Source: Endozoicomonas sp. G2_1
GTDB taxonomy: Bacteria > Pseudomonadota > Gammaproteobacteria > Enterobacterales > Alteromonadaceae
NCBI RefSeq assembly: GCF_017744155.1
Contig: NZ_JAGHQT010000002.1
Coordinates: forward strand, 1 to 64,000
Reading direction: 5' to 3'
Length of the DNA stretch: 64,000 bases
Part shown: positions 54,239 through 63,008 of the stretch, piece by piece
Layout: the number at the start of each line of letters is the position of its first letter
Numbering within the stretch: position 1 is the stretch's first letter
Program-made: the position numbers and the translations under genes
Notes under the pieces: generated by a model
Seen by the model: the letters and a program-made list of their open reading frames with translations, nothing else
Database searches by the model: none
What the model was told of the DNA's origin: nothing

Positions 54239-56803
54239 ATGACACCCGAAAAAATTATTGTCGTTGGCAACGGTATGGTTGGTCACAAGTACATTGAAAC
54301 TCTGATCAATCATCCGCAATATCAAAACTACCAAATTATTACTTTTTCTGAAGAGCCTCGACTTGCCTACGATCGAGTCCAGTTGTCAGGCTATTTCGAC
54401 GGTAAAACCGTTGACGATTTAATGCTGACATCATCAGATTACTACGATGCAAACGGCGTTCAATACATAGTCAGCGACAAAGTCGTCGCCATCGACAAAG
54501 CCGAGCAAACCGTGACCACCGAAAGCGGTCGCGTTGAAAGCTACGACAAACTAGTACTCGCCACCGGTTCATTCCCATTTGTGCCGCCGATTGAAGGTGG
54601 TGATGGCGAGCATTGCTTGGTTTATCGCACCATTGAAGACTTAGAAGCCATTACCGCCTCTGCTGAGCAAAGCAAAACCGGCGTTGTTATTGGTGGTGGT
54701 TTACTCGGCCTAGAATGTGCTAAAGCCTTACACAGCTTAAACTTAGACTCACACGTTGTTGAATTTGCTCCGCGCCTGATGGCGGTACAATTAGATGATA
54801 CTGGCGGCCAACTACTGCGCAAGAAAATTGAAGACTTAGGGGTTCACGTTCACACCGAAAAAGCCACCCAAAGCATTAGCGCAGGTGAACACTGTCGCTA
54901 TCGCATGAACTTTGCCGATGGCAGCCATTTAGAAACCGATATGATCGTTTATTCTGCCGGGATCAGACCGCAAGATCAGCTCGCTCGTGATTTTGAACTG
55001 GCCATTGGTGAACGCGGCGGTATCGTTATCGACGACCACTGCTTAACCTCAGATGACAATATTTATGCCATTGGCGAATGTGCCCTTTGGCAAGGCCGTA
55101 TTTTTGGTTTAGTGGCGCCGGGTTACAACATGGCGAAAGTCGCGGTTGACCATTTAACCGGTGGCGACAGCAGTTTTACTGGTGCCGATATGAGCACCAA
55201 GCTCAAATTAATGGGTGTTGACGTGGCCAGTATTGGCGATGCTCACGCCCAAACCGAGGGCGCACTCACCTATAGCTATATCGACGACGCCCAAGGGATT
55301 TACAAAAAGTTAGTCGTGTCTGCCGAGCAAGACAAACTACTGGGTGCAGTATTAGTCGGCGATACCGACAACTACGGCACCTTACTGCCGATGATGCTCG
55401 AAGGCATGGACTTACCTGAGCAGCCACAATCGCTAATTCTACCGGCGATTGACGGCCAAGAAGGCGGCGCGCTCGGAATTAACGCCCTACCAGATTCGGC
55501 GCAAGTGTGTTCGTGTCACGATGTCACGAAAGGCGATTTAATTGCCGCCATTCACGACGGTGCCACTGAACTTGGCGAACTGAAAAGCTGCACTAAAGCA
55601 GGTACTGGCTGTGGCGGCTGTAGTGCTATGGTTGAACAGGTGTTAAAAGCCGAGCTTGAAAACATGGGCATGGAAGTGAACAACAACCTCTGTCAACACT
55701 TCGAGTATTCGCGCCAAGAGCTGTTCGATATTATCCGCGCCAAAAAAATCAAAACTTTCGATGAATTATTAGCGAAATACGGCAGTGGTCACGGTTGTAT
55801 TATTTGTAAACCAGCGGTTGGCTCAATTCTCGCCACCTACTGGAACGAATACGTGCTCAGCGATGATCACATCGCACTGCAAGACACCAACGACATCTTC
55901 TTGGGCAATATGCAAAAAGACGGTACTTACTCAGTAGTGCCGCGCATTGCCGGCGGTGAAATCACGCCAGAAGGTTTAATCACCCTGGGTCAAGTCGGCA
56001 AAAAATACGACCTTTACACTAAGATCACTGGTGGCCAACGCATCGACTTTTTCGGCGCACAACTGCACGAACTCCCGATGATTTGGCAAGAACTGACCGA
56101 TGCTGGCTTTGAAACAGGTCACGCCTACGGTAAATCACTTCGAACAGTAAAGTCTTGTGTCGGTAGCACTTGGTGTCGTTACGGTATGCTCGACTCAGTG
56201 TCAATGGCGATTAATTTAGAGATGCGCTACAAAGGTCTGCGCGCACCACACAAAGTCAAAATGGGAGTTTCGGGTTGTACCCGCGAATGTGCCGAAGCGC
56301 AAAGTAAAGACTTTGGCATTATCGCCACCGACAAAGGCTGGAACCTTTACGTTTGCGGTAACGGCGGCATGAAGCCAAGACACGCCGATTTATTCGCCAT
56401 CGATTTAGACGATCAAACCCTGATCAAATATATCGACCGCATTATTATGTTCTACTGCCGCACCGCCGAGCGTCTCACTCGTACCGCCACTTGGATGAAC
56501 AACCTAGAAGGCGGCCTAGACTACTTAAAATCAGTGATTATTGATGACAAGCTAAATATCTGCGACGAGCTAGAAGCCGATATGGAAAAAGTTATCGACA
56601 CTTATGAGTGTGAGTGGAAAGCGACCTTAAACAATCCTGAGCGATTAAAGCGCTTCAGCCACTTTATCAACTCAGACGCCACCGATGACAACTTAGCTTA
56701 CGTCAGTGAACGCGGCCAAAATCGCGCCCGTATAGCCACCGATACCGAACGCCAAAAAGCAGCTAAAGGCGAAGAAATTGCAACTTTAGCGGTTACCAAC
56801 TAA
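54239..56803 (+). CDS. nirB: NAD(P)H-dependent assimilatory nitrite reductase, large subunit
   Basis: The 854-residue protein matches E. coli NirB (847). The N-terminal FAD/NADH oxidoreductase part (about 1-400) shows VVGNGMVGHKYIETL and GVVIGGGLLGLECAKAL. A BFD-like [2Fe-2S] domain follows, with Cys pairs CSCHD and CTKAGTGCGGC (about 422-462). The sulfite/nitrite reductase part carries the [4Fe-4S]-siroheme cysteines in CVGSTWC and GVSGCTRECAEAQ (about 640-685). It reduces nitrite to ammonium in the cytoplasm. GGAGAGG precedes the ATG. The unit has a sigma-54 promoter and nirD follows after 25 bases. Confidence 0.97.
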   Translation: MTPEKIIVVGNGMVGHKYIETLINHPQYQNYQIITFSEEPRLAYDRVQLSGYFDGKTVDDLMLTSSDYYDANGVQYIVSDKVVAIDKAEQTVTTESGRVESYDKLVLATGSFPFVPPIEGGDGEHCLVYRTIEDLEAITASAEQSKTGVVIGGGLLGLECAKALHSLNLDSHVVEFAPRLMAVQLDDTGGQLLRKKIEDLGVHVHTEKATQSISAGEHCRYRMNFADGSHLETDMIVYSAGIRPQDQLARDFELAIGERGGIVIDDHCLTSDDNIYAIGECALWQGRIFGLVAPGYNMAKVAVDHLTGGDSSFTGADMSTKLKLMGVDVASIGDAHAQTEGALTYSYIDDAQGIYKKLVVSAEQDKLLGAVLVGDTDNYGTLLPMMLEGMDLPEQPQSLILPAIDGQEGGALGINALPDSAQVCSCHDVTKGDLIAAIHDGATELGELKSCTKAGTGCGGCSAMVEQVLKAELENMGMEVNNNLCQHFEYSRQELFDIIRAKKIKTFDELLAKYGSGHGCIICKPAVGSILATYWNEYVLSDDHIALQDTNDIFLGNMQKDGTYSVVPRIAGGEITPEGLITLGQVGKKYDLYTKITGGQRIDFFGAQLHELPMIWQELTDAGFETGHAYGKSLRTVKSCVGSTWCRYGMLDSVSMAINLEMRYKGLRAPHKVKMGVSGCTRECAEAQSKDFGIIATDKGWNLYVCGNGGMKPRHADLFAIDLDDQTLIKYIDRIIMFYCRTAERLTRTATWMNNLEGGLDYLKSVIIDDKLNICDELEADMEKVIDTYECEWKATLNNPERLKRFSHFINSDATDDNLAYVSERGQNRARIATDTERQKAAKGEEIATLAVTN

Positions 56804-56828
56804 GCACTAGCGCACAGGAGACAATAAC

Positions 56829-57161
56829 ATGACCGATACACTCGACAATTGGGAAACTATCTGCTCAGTAGATACTTTAGTAGATGGCACTGGCGTTTGT
56901 GCATTACACAATGGTGAACAAGTGGCCATTTTTAAAGTAAGGGGTGAACTTTACGCGCTCTCTAACTACGATCCATTTGGCAAAGCCAACGTTTTATCGA
57001 GAGGCTTAATCGGCAGTGAGCAAGACACTATTTACATTGCTTCGCCCTTGTATAAACAGCGCTTTAGCCTCAGTACTGGTGCCTGTCTGGATGATCCAGA
57101 AACAACAATTCAGCAATATCAAGTGCGCGCTCATCAAGACAAGGTGCAATTAAAGGTTTAA
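56829..57161 (+). CDS. nirD: Nitrite reductase small subunit
   Basis: This 110-residue Rieske-like fold protein (WETICSVDTLVDGTGVCALHNGEQVAIFKV...LYALSNYDPFGKANVLSRGLIG...IYIASPLYKQRFSLSTGACLDD) lacks the Cys-His pair of true Rieske proteins in the usual place, as NirD proteins do. It is the partner of NirB. GGAG before the ATG and 25 bases after nirB; a terminator follows 26 bases after its stop. Confidence 0.96.
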   Translation: MTDTLDNWETICSVDTLVDGTGVCALHNGEQVAIFKVRGELYALSNYDPFGKANVLSRGLIGSEQDTIYIASPLYKQRFSLSTGACLDDPETTIQQYQVRAHQDKVQLKV

Positions 57162-57186
57162 TTACCAACTAATGTAACCACTAACT

Positions 57187-57220
57187 AAAGCTCGGTCTAA
57201 CCCACCGAGCTTTTTACTTT
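57187..57220 (+). terminator. Intrinsic terminator after nirBD
   Basis: A 10-bp stem (AAAGCTCGGT at 57187-57196 with its complement at 57204-57213) is followed by a T-rich tail (TTTTTACTTTTTT). It makes the transporter operon downstream an independent unit. Confidence 0.85.
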
Positions 57221-57377
57221 TTTACGATTTAACAGTAAGCAATCCACCAATTCCCCCATAAGTACTGCCCTGCCAATGTGCAGCTAAGTTTCACAATAGT
57301 GCACAAAGCTGAGTATAAGCTCTACAAAACAGTATCAAAAACAAATAAACAATTGTTTTATAAATAATTTTAATTGT

Positions 57378-57393
57378 TGGCACCATAGCTGCA
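57378..57393 (+). promoter_or_regulatory. Sigma-54 (-24/-12) promoter of the nitrate/nitrite transporter operon
   Basis: TGGCACCATAGCTGCA has the TGGCAC half of the consensus intact and GC at the exact -12 distance. The start of transcription would be near 57404. The upstream words TGTGCA and TGCACA (about 57280-57305) resemble NtrC half-sites but do not form a good dyad. Confidence 0.78.
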
Positions 57394-57447
57394 ATGTCTA
57401 GTAAGAAAAGAATATTTGTGTATGTGTTACAACTCTATTCGCCAGCT

Positions 57448-57512
57448 AACAAGTGTTAGTGATGGTAAGTAACGCTGACAACAACTTGTTATTAAGCACC
57501 AATGTTGGTGCT
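57448..57512 (+). promoter_or_regulatory. Structured leader with ANTAR-like hexaloop hairpin
   Basis: A long imperfect hairpin (arms 57448-57454 and 57484-57490, with an inner seven-pair stem 57455-57461/57473-57479) is followed by a clean hairpin AGCACC-AATGTT-GGTGCT (57495-57512). Its six-base loop has A at 1 and G at 4, the only strict loop rule of ANTAR-protein target RNAs. A strong terminator follows 11 bases later, which is the usual order in nitrate-responsive antitermination leaders. Confidence 0.55.
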
Positions 57513-57523
57513 AATTGGCAAAG

Positions 57524-57565
57524 AAGCCACAACTAATTACTCCGAGTTAGTTGTGGCTTTTTTTT
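57524..57565 (+). terminator. Leader terminator in front of the transporter operon (likely attenuator)
   Basis: A 13-bp perfect stem (AAGCCACAACTAA at 57524-57536 with its complement at 57547-57559), loop of ten bases and eight T. It lies between the sigma-54 promoter and the substrate-binding protein gene, so the operon can only be expressed by read-through or antitermination. Confidence 0.88.
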
Positions 57566-57616
57566 GTCTTGTTGCTGCCGCGTTAAAACAAAATTATAAA
57601 ACTATGAGGAACACCT

Positions 57617-59023
57617 ATGAGTCAACTATTAATTAAGTCCGCCTCCAACAGGTTAGTTAAAAAGCTCTCAAGTGCCATTGCCACCAGTGCTCTACTGATT
57701 GGCGCAGCAATATCACCTAGCACTTACGCAGAGCTTGGCTACCCAGAAAAAGAAGAGCTCAAGTTTGGTTTTATTAAACTTACCGATATGGCACCAATCG
57801 CCATTGCCTATGAAAAAGGCTATTTCGAAGAAGAAGGTCTTTACGTCACCATCGAAGCACAAGCAAATTGGAAAGTACTACTCGACGGCGTTATCGACGG
57901 CCGTTTAGATGGCGCTCATATGCTTGCCGGTCAACCCATTGCCGCCACTATGGGCTACGGAACTAAAGCCGATATTATCACGCCGTTTTCAATGGACTTA
58001 AACGGTAATGGCATCACGGTTTCTAACGAAATCTGGCAACAAATGAAGGCCAATATTCCAAAGCAAGCTGACGGCAAGCCAGTACACCCCATTAAAGCCG
58101 ACGCCTTAAAGCCTGTAGTTGAAAAATACAAAGCCGAAGGTAAGCCGTTTAACATGGGCATGGTATTCCCCGTTTCTACCCATAACTACGAGTTGCGCTA
58201 CTGGTTAGCGGCGGGCGGTATTCACCCCGGCTACTACGCGCCGCACAAAGGTGACACTTCTGGTCAATTAGACGCAGATGCCTTGTTATCAGTAACGCCG
58301 CCACCGCAAATGCCAGCAACCTTAGAGGCGGGTACTATTTACGGTTACTGTGTTGGTGAACCTTGGAACCAACAAGCGGTATTTAAAGGCATTGGCGTGC
58401 CAGTAGTCACCGATTACGAAATTTGGAAAGACAACCCGGAAAAAGTATTCGGCATTTCAGCAGAATTTGCTAAAAAATACCCAAACACGACTATTCGCTT
58501 AACTCGCGCCTTAATTCGCGCCGCCAAATGGTTAGATGAAAACAACAATGCCAACCGTCCAGAAGCGGTGAAAATTTTATCGCAATCGAACTATGTTGGC
58601 GCGGATTATAAAGTGATTGCCAACAGTATGACGGGGACTTTTGAGTACGAAAAAGGCGACAAACGCGAAGTACCAGACTTCAACGTTTTCTTCCGTTACA
58701 ACGCGACTTACCCATACTACTCAGATGCGATTTGGTACTTAACCCAAATGCGTCGCTGGGGCCAAATTTCTGAAGACAAGCCGGATAGCTGGTACTACGA
58801 TTTAGCGAAAAAAGTATACCGCCCAGACATTTATCAGGCCGCGGCACAATCGTTAATCGATGAAAAAATCATGAAAGTCGACGAATTTCCTGACTTTAAA
58901 ACGGAAGATGGTTTCCGCGCTCCGCAAACTCACTTTATTGACAACATTGTTTACAACGGCAAAAAGCCAAACGAATACATCAATAAATTCAGCATCGGGT
59001 TAAAGCAAGGCGACAAGATCTAA
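57617..59023 (+). CDS. Nitrate/nitrite ABC transporter substrate-binding protein (NrtA/CmpA type)
   Basis: This 468-residue protein has a signal peptide (about 38 residues ending STYA). The folded part begins [68 protein letters not shown], the typical opening of NrtA/CmpA-type oxyanion-binding proteins. There is no lipobox, so it is likely free in the periplasm. Nitrate or nitrite is inferred from the neighbouring nirBD and from family; bicarbonate or cyanate are alternatives. GAGG precedes the ATG. It is the first gene of the operon, behind a leader terminator. A hairpin follows its stop, fitting higher abundance of this protein than of the permease. Confidence 0.9.
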   Translation: MSQLLIKSASNRLVKKLSSAIATSALLIGAAISPSTYAELGYPEKEELKFGFIKLTDMAPIAIAYEKGYFEEEGLYVTIEAQANWKVLLDGVIDGRLDGAHMLAGQPIAATMGYGTKADIITPFSMDLNGNGITVSNEIWQQMKANIPKQADGKPVHPIKADALKPVVEKYKAEGKPFNMGMVFPVSTHNYELRYWLAAGGIHPGYYAPHKGDTSGQLDADALLSVTPPPQMPATLEAGTIYGYCVGEPWNQQAVFKGIGVPVVTDYEIWKDNPEKVFGISAEFAKKYPNTTIRLTRALIRAAKWLDENNNANRPEAVKILSQSNYVGADYKVIANSMTGTFEYEKGDKREVPDFNVFFRYNATYPYYSDAIWYLTQMRRWGQISEDKPDSWYYDLAKKVYRPDIYQAAAQSLIDEKIMKVDEFPDFKTEDGFRAPQTHFIDNIVYNGKKPNEYINKFSIGLKQGDKI

Positions 59024-59041
59024 GCTCCGCTTACCCCAAAA

Positions 59042-59068
59042 GAGAGGTAAGTCATTGGCTTACCTCTC
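59042..59068 (+). repeat. Intercistronic hairpin after the substrate-binding protein gene
   Basis: A 10-bp perfect stem (GAGAGGTAAG at 59042-59051, complement at 59059-59068), seven-base loop and no T-run. It may protect the upstream message, as in other importer operons. Confidence 0.6.
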
Positions 59069-59104
59069 ACAAGACTCAATCGTTAATGTCAATCGAGGTT
59101 TATC

Positions 59105-60103
59105 ATGACAGCCAACACAGCAACACTGAACAAGAACACCGCCGGACAAACCATGCTAAAGTGGCTTAGTACAACGTTAAATCGCTTTGGCACTAACTTA
59201 GTGTACCCAGCCATCGGTATTGCGTTATTTTTATTTTTGTGGTCGATTACCGCACAAAGTATCGATACTTCTCTCGGTAAATTTCCCGGCCCAGTCGCGG
59301 TTGCCGAACAATTTGAAAGCCTATACCAAGACCACATTACCGAAGGTGAAAAAGAAGTCGCTTTTTATCAAAGGCAAGAAAAGCGCAACGCCGCCCGAGT
59401 CGCGAAAGATCCAAGCTACCAACCAAAAATTCGCGCTTACACCGGTAAAGAAACCTTTTTCGATCAAATCATCACTAGCTTAGTGACAGTGATGAGTGGT
59501 TTCTTGTTGGCGGCGATTATCGCGATTCCATTGGGTATTTTGATGGGCTTAAACAAAAACGTGCAGGCCAGTGTTAATCCGATTGTCCAAATCTTTAAAC
59601 CGGTATCGCCACTGGCGTGGTTGCCGCTCGTCACTATGGTGGTCAGTGCCCTATATGTTTCAGACGACCCATTGGTCTCTAAATCGTTTATCAACTCAAT
59701 GATTACCGTCAGTTTGTGTAGCTTGTGGCCAATGGTCATTAATACCTCGCTTGGCGTTGCTTCACTAGATAAAGACTTAGTCAATGTTTCAAAAGTATTG
59801 CGTTTATCACCACTCACTCATGTTAAGAAAATCGTTTTACCCGCGTCAGTACCTATGATTTTTACTGGTATGCGCCTATCGCTTGGCGTTGCTTGGATGG
59901 TATTGATTGCCGCAGAAATGCTGGCGCAAAATCCAGGCTTAGGTAAGTTCGTTTGGGATGAATTTCAAAATGGTAGTTCAGAGTCACTAGCTCGCATTAT
60001 GGCTGCGGTTATCGTGATTGGTTTTATCGGCTTCTTGCTCGATCGCACCATGTTGCAACTGCAAAAAATGGTCTCTTGGGACAAATCAAGCGTCAGTGCT
60101 TAA
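59105..60103 (+). CDS. ABC transporter permease (NrtB type)
   Basis: This 332-residue protein has about six membrane segments, one near residues 33-52 and the rest after about 115. The stretch about 60-110 is a hydrophilic insert (ITEGEKEVAFYQRQEKRNAARVAK). The EAA-type loop for contact with the ATPase is around LDKDLVNVSKVLRLSPLTHVKKIVLPASVPMIFTGMRLSLG. GAGG lies before the ATG. It pairs with the substrate-binding protein upstream and the ATPase downstream to form a nitrate/nitrite importer. Confidence 0.92.
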   Translation: MTANTATLNKNTAGQTMLKWLSTTLNRFGTNLVYPAIGIALFLFLWSITAQSIDTSLGKFPGPVAVAEQFESLYQDHITEGEKEVAFYQRQEKRNAARVAKDPSYQPKIRAYTGKETFFDQIITSLVTVMSGFLLAAIIAIPLGILMGLNKNVQASVNPIVQIFKPVSPLAWLPLVTMVVSALYVSDDPLVSKSFINSMITVSLCSLWPMVINTSLGVASLDKDLVNVSKVLRLSPLTHVKKIVLPASVPMIFTGMRLSLGVAWMVLIAAEMLAQNPGLGKFVWDEFQNGSSESLARIMAAVIVIGFIGFLLDRTMLQLQKMVSWDKSSVSA

Positions 60104-60177
60104 CCGATACTCAATAAAGCGTCACAAGCAAACCAGACAGAGCAAAGACAATACAAAACAGAATTTAGGGCAAGACA

Positions 60178-61032
60178 ATGAGCACATTACTAGATATCAG
60201 CAAAATCGACATGGTTTTTCCAACTCCTAAAGGCGACTTTACCGCCCTGAAAAATGTCGACTTACAAATTGCCAAAGGCGAGTTTATTTCACTCATTGGT
60301 CATTCGGGGTGCGGTAAATCAACCGTTCTCAATATTGTTGCCGGCCTATATCAAGCCACCACCGGCGGCGTCTTACTGAACGGTAAAGAAGTCCGCGAAC
60401 CGGGACCAGAGCGTGCCGTGGTGTTTCAAAATCACTCGTTACTGCCTTGGTTAACCGCTTACCAAAACGTTGAACTTGCAGTTCAGCAAGTGTTTAAAAA
60501 CAAAATGACCAAAACCGAGCGTCACGACTGGATTGAGCACAACTTAAAGCTTGTCCACATGGACCACGCCATGCACAAGCGCCCAGATGAGATCTCAGGC
60601 GGAATGAAACAGCGGGTTGGTATCGCCCGTGCCTTAGCAATGCAGCCAGAAGTATTGCTAATGGACGAACCTTTTGGTGCCTTGGATGCTCTAACCCGCG
60701 CCCACATGCAAGACTCATTGATGGAAATCCAAGCGGAACTCAACAACACCGTAATTATGATCACCCATGATGTCGATGAAGCAGTATTGCTCTCTGATCG
60801 CATCGTGATGATGACCAATGGCCCCGCCGCTACTATCGGTGAAATTTTAGAAATAGATTTGGAGCGTCCGCGCAACCGAGTCAGTTTGGCGCAAGATGCC
60901 CAATACAACCAGTACCGCTCGTCTGTGCTGAGTTTCTTATACGAGAAGCAACGCAAAGTTGAAGTAATGGCCAGCTCTAGCAAGAGCGAATCAGCAGAAA
61001 AAAACAATAAAGAGACCCTAAAACAGGCTTAA
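60178..61032 (+). CDS. ABC transporter ATP-binding protein (NrtD type)
   Basis: The 284-residue ATPase has Walker A GHSGCGKST (about 42), the Q-loop FQNHSLLPW, the signature EISGGMKQRVGIARAL (about 138) and Walker B VLLMDEPFGALDALT (about 160) with the switch His in MITHDVDEA. The C-terminal 30 residues are polar and low in complexity. It contains only one ATPase domain and no fused substrate-binding domain, so it is the NrtD rather than the NrtC form; a homodimer is expected. AGGG eight bases before the ATG. Confidence 0.93.
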   Translation: MSTLLDISKIDMVFPTPKGDFTALKNVDLQIAKGEFISLIGHSGCGKSTVLNIVAGLYQATTGGVLLNGKEVREPGPERAVVFQNHSLLPWLTAYQNVELAVQQVFKNKMTKTERHDWIEHNLKLVHMDHAMHKRPDEISGGMKQRVGIARALAMQPEVLLMDEPFGALDALTRAHMQDSLMEIQAELNNTVIMITHDVDEAVLLSDRIVMMTNGPAATIGEILEIDLERPRNRVSLAQDAQYNQYRSSVLSFLYEKQRKVEVMASSSKSESAEKNNKETLKQA

Positions 61033-61118
61033 CAAAGTCTAAAGCCATAAGTATCTCGCTATCGCACGCCAATAATAATAACAGCGATAACCGAGCGCTA
61101 TAACAATTAAGGGAAAAC

Positions 61119-62315
61119 ATGAAACTTAAGAAAATAGCATTAACCATTGCAAGTGTAATCGCAATAACAGCAAGCCCGGCATTACTCGCAGCCGGAACAC
61201 TTGCTGAAGCATTCAGTGAAGGGACTGTAAAAGGTAACTTTAACCTGCGTTATGAAACGGTTGACCAAGACAATGCCCTACGAGATGCCAATGGCTTAAC
61301 CTTGAGAAGCCGACTGACTTATCAAAGTGGCAGCTATCACAACTTCTCAACCGTAATTGAATTTGAAGACTCTCGTACTGTGCTTGGCGTAGATGATTTT
61401 AACGACACTAATGGCAAGAACGCCGGCCTCCGTTCAGTGATTGCCGATCCAGAAACCACTGAGCTTGACCAAGGCTATCTGCAATATAAAAGTGGCGCTT
61501 TTACCGCTAAGCTCGGCCGCCAAGTCATTACTTTCGACGGTCATCGCTTCGTCGGTCACGTTGGCTGGCGTCAAGATCGCCAAACCTTTGATGCCGCCAG
61601 TCTAAACTACAAAAAAGACGATGCGACCTTCACTTATGCCTATGTTGATAAGCGCAATCGCATTTTCGGGGAAGAAAAAGATCTCGATTCAAAAGACCAC
61701 TTGCTCAATGCCAGCTACAAGACTAAAACCGGAAAACTAGTCGGTTACGCCTACTTGCTAGAAGTCGACAACAATACCGATAACAGCCTCGATACTTATG
61801 GTTTTAGCTACAACGGCAAAGCCAGTGGCGTAAAATACAAACTTGAATATGCCACTCAAGATGCCGATGCCGGCGCCAATTCATTTTCAGCCGACTACCT
61901 TAACGCAGAGTTAGGCACCAGCTATAACAAAGTTAACTTTACTTTAGGTTATGAGCTACTCGGCTCAGACAACGGTCAGTACGGCTTTTCAACACCACTG
62001 GCAACCTTGCACAAGTTTAACGGTTTTGCCGATCTATTCTTAGCGACACCAGATGAGGGCTTGGTTGACATTTACGCGACAGTTAGCGGTAAAGCATTTG
62101 GCGGTAAATGGGTTGCGACCTATCACGACTTTTCTGCCGATGATAGCTCGCTGGCCGTTGATGACTTAGGTGATGAAATTAACTTGCTTTACGTTCGTCC
62201 CATCAACAAAACTTTCACTTTTGGTGCTAAGTATGCCACTTACTCCGCTGGTGACACATCAGGTGGAAGAGTGGATACCGACAAGTTATGGCTGTGGTTA
62301 AACGCTAAGTTCTAA
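61119..62315 (+). CDS. Outer-membrane porin (alginate-export/nitrate-cluster type)
   Basis: The 398-residue protein has a signal peptide (MKLKKIALTIASVIAITASPALLAAG). The rest is a beta-barrel pattern, with short alternating strands, many Asp/Asn turns and the final strand WLWLNAKF ending in Phe. LRSRLTYQSGSYHNFSTVIEFEDSRTVLG and LGRQVITFDGHRFVGHVGWRQDRQTFDA are typical of the AlgE-like porins that accompany nitrate transporters in marine bacteria. It should let nitrate or nitrite through the outer membrane. Last gene of the operon, 86 bases after the ATPase. Its stop codon lies in the first unit of a 12-bp tandem repeat. Confidence 0.88.
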   Translation: MKLKKIALTIASVIAITASPALLAAGTLAEAFSEGTVKGNFNLRYETVDQDNALRDANGLTLRSRLTYQSGSYHNFSTVIEFEDSRTVLGVDDFNDTNGKNAGLRSVIADPETTELDQGYLQYKSGAFTAKLGRQVITFDGHRFVGHVGWRQDRQTFDAASLNYKKDDATFTYAYVDKRNRIFGEEKDLDSKDHLLNASYKTKTGKLVGYAYLLEVDNNTDNSLDTYGFSYNGKASGVKYKLEYATQDADAGANSFSADYLNAELGTSYNKVNFTLGYELLGSDNGQYGFSTPLATLHKFNGFADLFLATPDEGLVDIYATVSGKAFGGKWVATYHDFSADDSSLAVDDLGDEINLLYVRPINKTFTFGAKYATYSAGDTSGGRVDTDKLWLWLNAKF

Positions 62316-62366
62316 CAAAAGTTCTAATATAAGTTCTAATATAAGCTCTAACATAAGTTCTAGTAT
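62307..62366 (+). repeat. Five-unit 12-bp tandem repeat at the porin stop codon
   Basis: The units are AAGTTCTAACAA, AAGTTCTAATAT (twice), AAGCTCTAACAT and AAGTTCTAGTAT. The first unit contains the last two codons and stop of the porin (Lys-Phe-stop). The extra units therefore repeat that end without altering the protein. Confidence 0.9.
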
Positions 62367-62380
62367 GAGCTTAAAGCAGT

Positions 62381-62411
62381 TTGGAGTTACCGAAACTAGC
62401 GGTAACTCCAA
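62381..62411. terminator. Hairpin between porin and MerR gene
   Basis: A 12-bp perfect stem (62381-62392 with 62400-62411, start TTGGAGTTACC) and seven-base loop. There is only a weak T-rich tail. It lies between converging genes and may stop both. Confidence 0.6.
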
Positions 62412-62429
62412 CGATTTATTACCACATTT

Positions 62430-62852
62430 TTACTGAATTTTCGCGACAGCGCTCTTACTGCTATCAACAATCTTGACCAGCTCTTCATCAGGTAAGCATT
62501 CACCTTTCGACCAACGCTGTTCAAGCTGCTCGGTCAATAATTCAATACTGCGTTTTTTTTCCTGAAGGCTGACAATCATTTCATCAATGTCTTGCGACTT
62601 TTTAGCTAAGGCATTTAAAGCGGCGTGATGATCTAGCTTGGTTTCTGACGATTGAAGCCAGACAATTTCATCGAGAGAAAAACCCAAGCCTTGGGCGAAT
62701 TTAATGATTTGCAGCGATTTCAGCGCATCTTGATTATAGTCGCGATAGCCACTGGCCAATCGGCGTGAAGGCGGCAAGATACCTTTTTGCTCGTAAAATC
62801 GAATAGTGGCATTGGGCACACCACTGAGTGCTGATAGTTGACCAATTTTCAT
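62430..62852 (-). CDS. MerR-family transcriptional regulator
   Basis: The 140-residue protein opens MKIGQLSALSGVPNATIRFYEQKGIL, the winged-helix MerR domain (about 1-70, including GYRDYNQDALKSLQIIKFAQGLGFSLDEI). A long dimerisation helix follows (about 80-118). The cysteines expected for metal sensors of the CueR or ZntR type are absent from the loop (one Cys at about residue 122), so a redox or organic signal is more likely than a metal. GGTGAAG before the ATG. It is divergent from the Old Yellow Enzyme gene, with a MerR-type promoter in between. Confidence 0.92.
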   Translation of the reverse strand: MKIGQLSALSGVPNATIRFYEQKGILPPSRRLASGYRDYNQDALKSLQIIKFAQGLGFSLDEIVWLQSSETKLDHHAALNALAKKSQDIDEMIVSLQEKKRSIELLTEQLEQRWSKGECLPDEELVKIVDSSKSAVAKIQ

Positions 62853-62932
62853 CTTACTTCACCTTACTTTCATCTTTTTTGGCTAACAGTTGTCTCAGTA
62901 ATTCTTGTTTCAACAAAGTGAGAGTAAACCGC

Positions 62933-62963
62933 TTGACCTTAAAGTTGACTTTAATGTTACGGT
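62933..62963 (+). promoter_or_regulatory. MerR-type promoter with 19-bp spacer and central dyad
   Basis: The -35 TTGACC (62933-62938) and the -10 TACGGT (62958-62963) are separated by 19 bases, the long spacer characteristic of MerR-activated promoters. A dyad (62936-62957, ACCTTAAAGT-TG-ACTTTAATGT, one mismatch) lies exactly between them. It is oriented towards the Old Yellow Enzyme gene. Confidence 0.8.
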
Positions 62964-63008
62964 GACATTTAACGACTGTCTACTGATAATGTAATCACCG
63001 GAGTGAAC

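Noticed and set aside
57280-57305. NtrC enhancer dyad upstream of the importer sigma-54 promoter
   Set aside because: TGTGCA and TGCACA half-sites are present but not at the proper spacing and without the second half; they are mentioned only as half-sites.
60522-61007. Minus-strand frame of 161 codons over the ATP-binding protein gene
   Set aside because: It is the mirror of a gene with all ABC ATPase motifs; its own translation shows no domain or signal.
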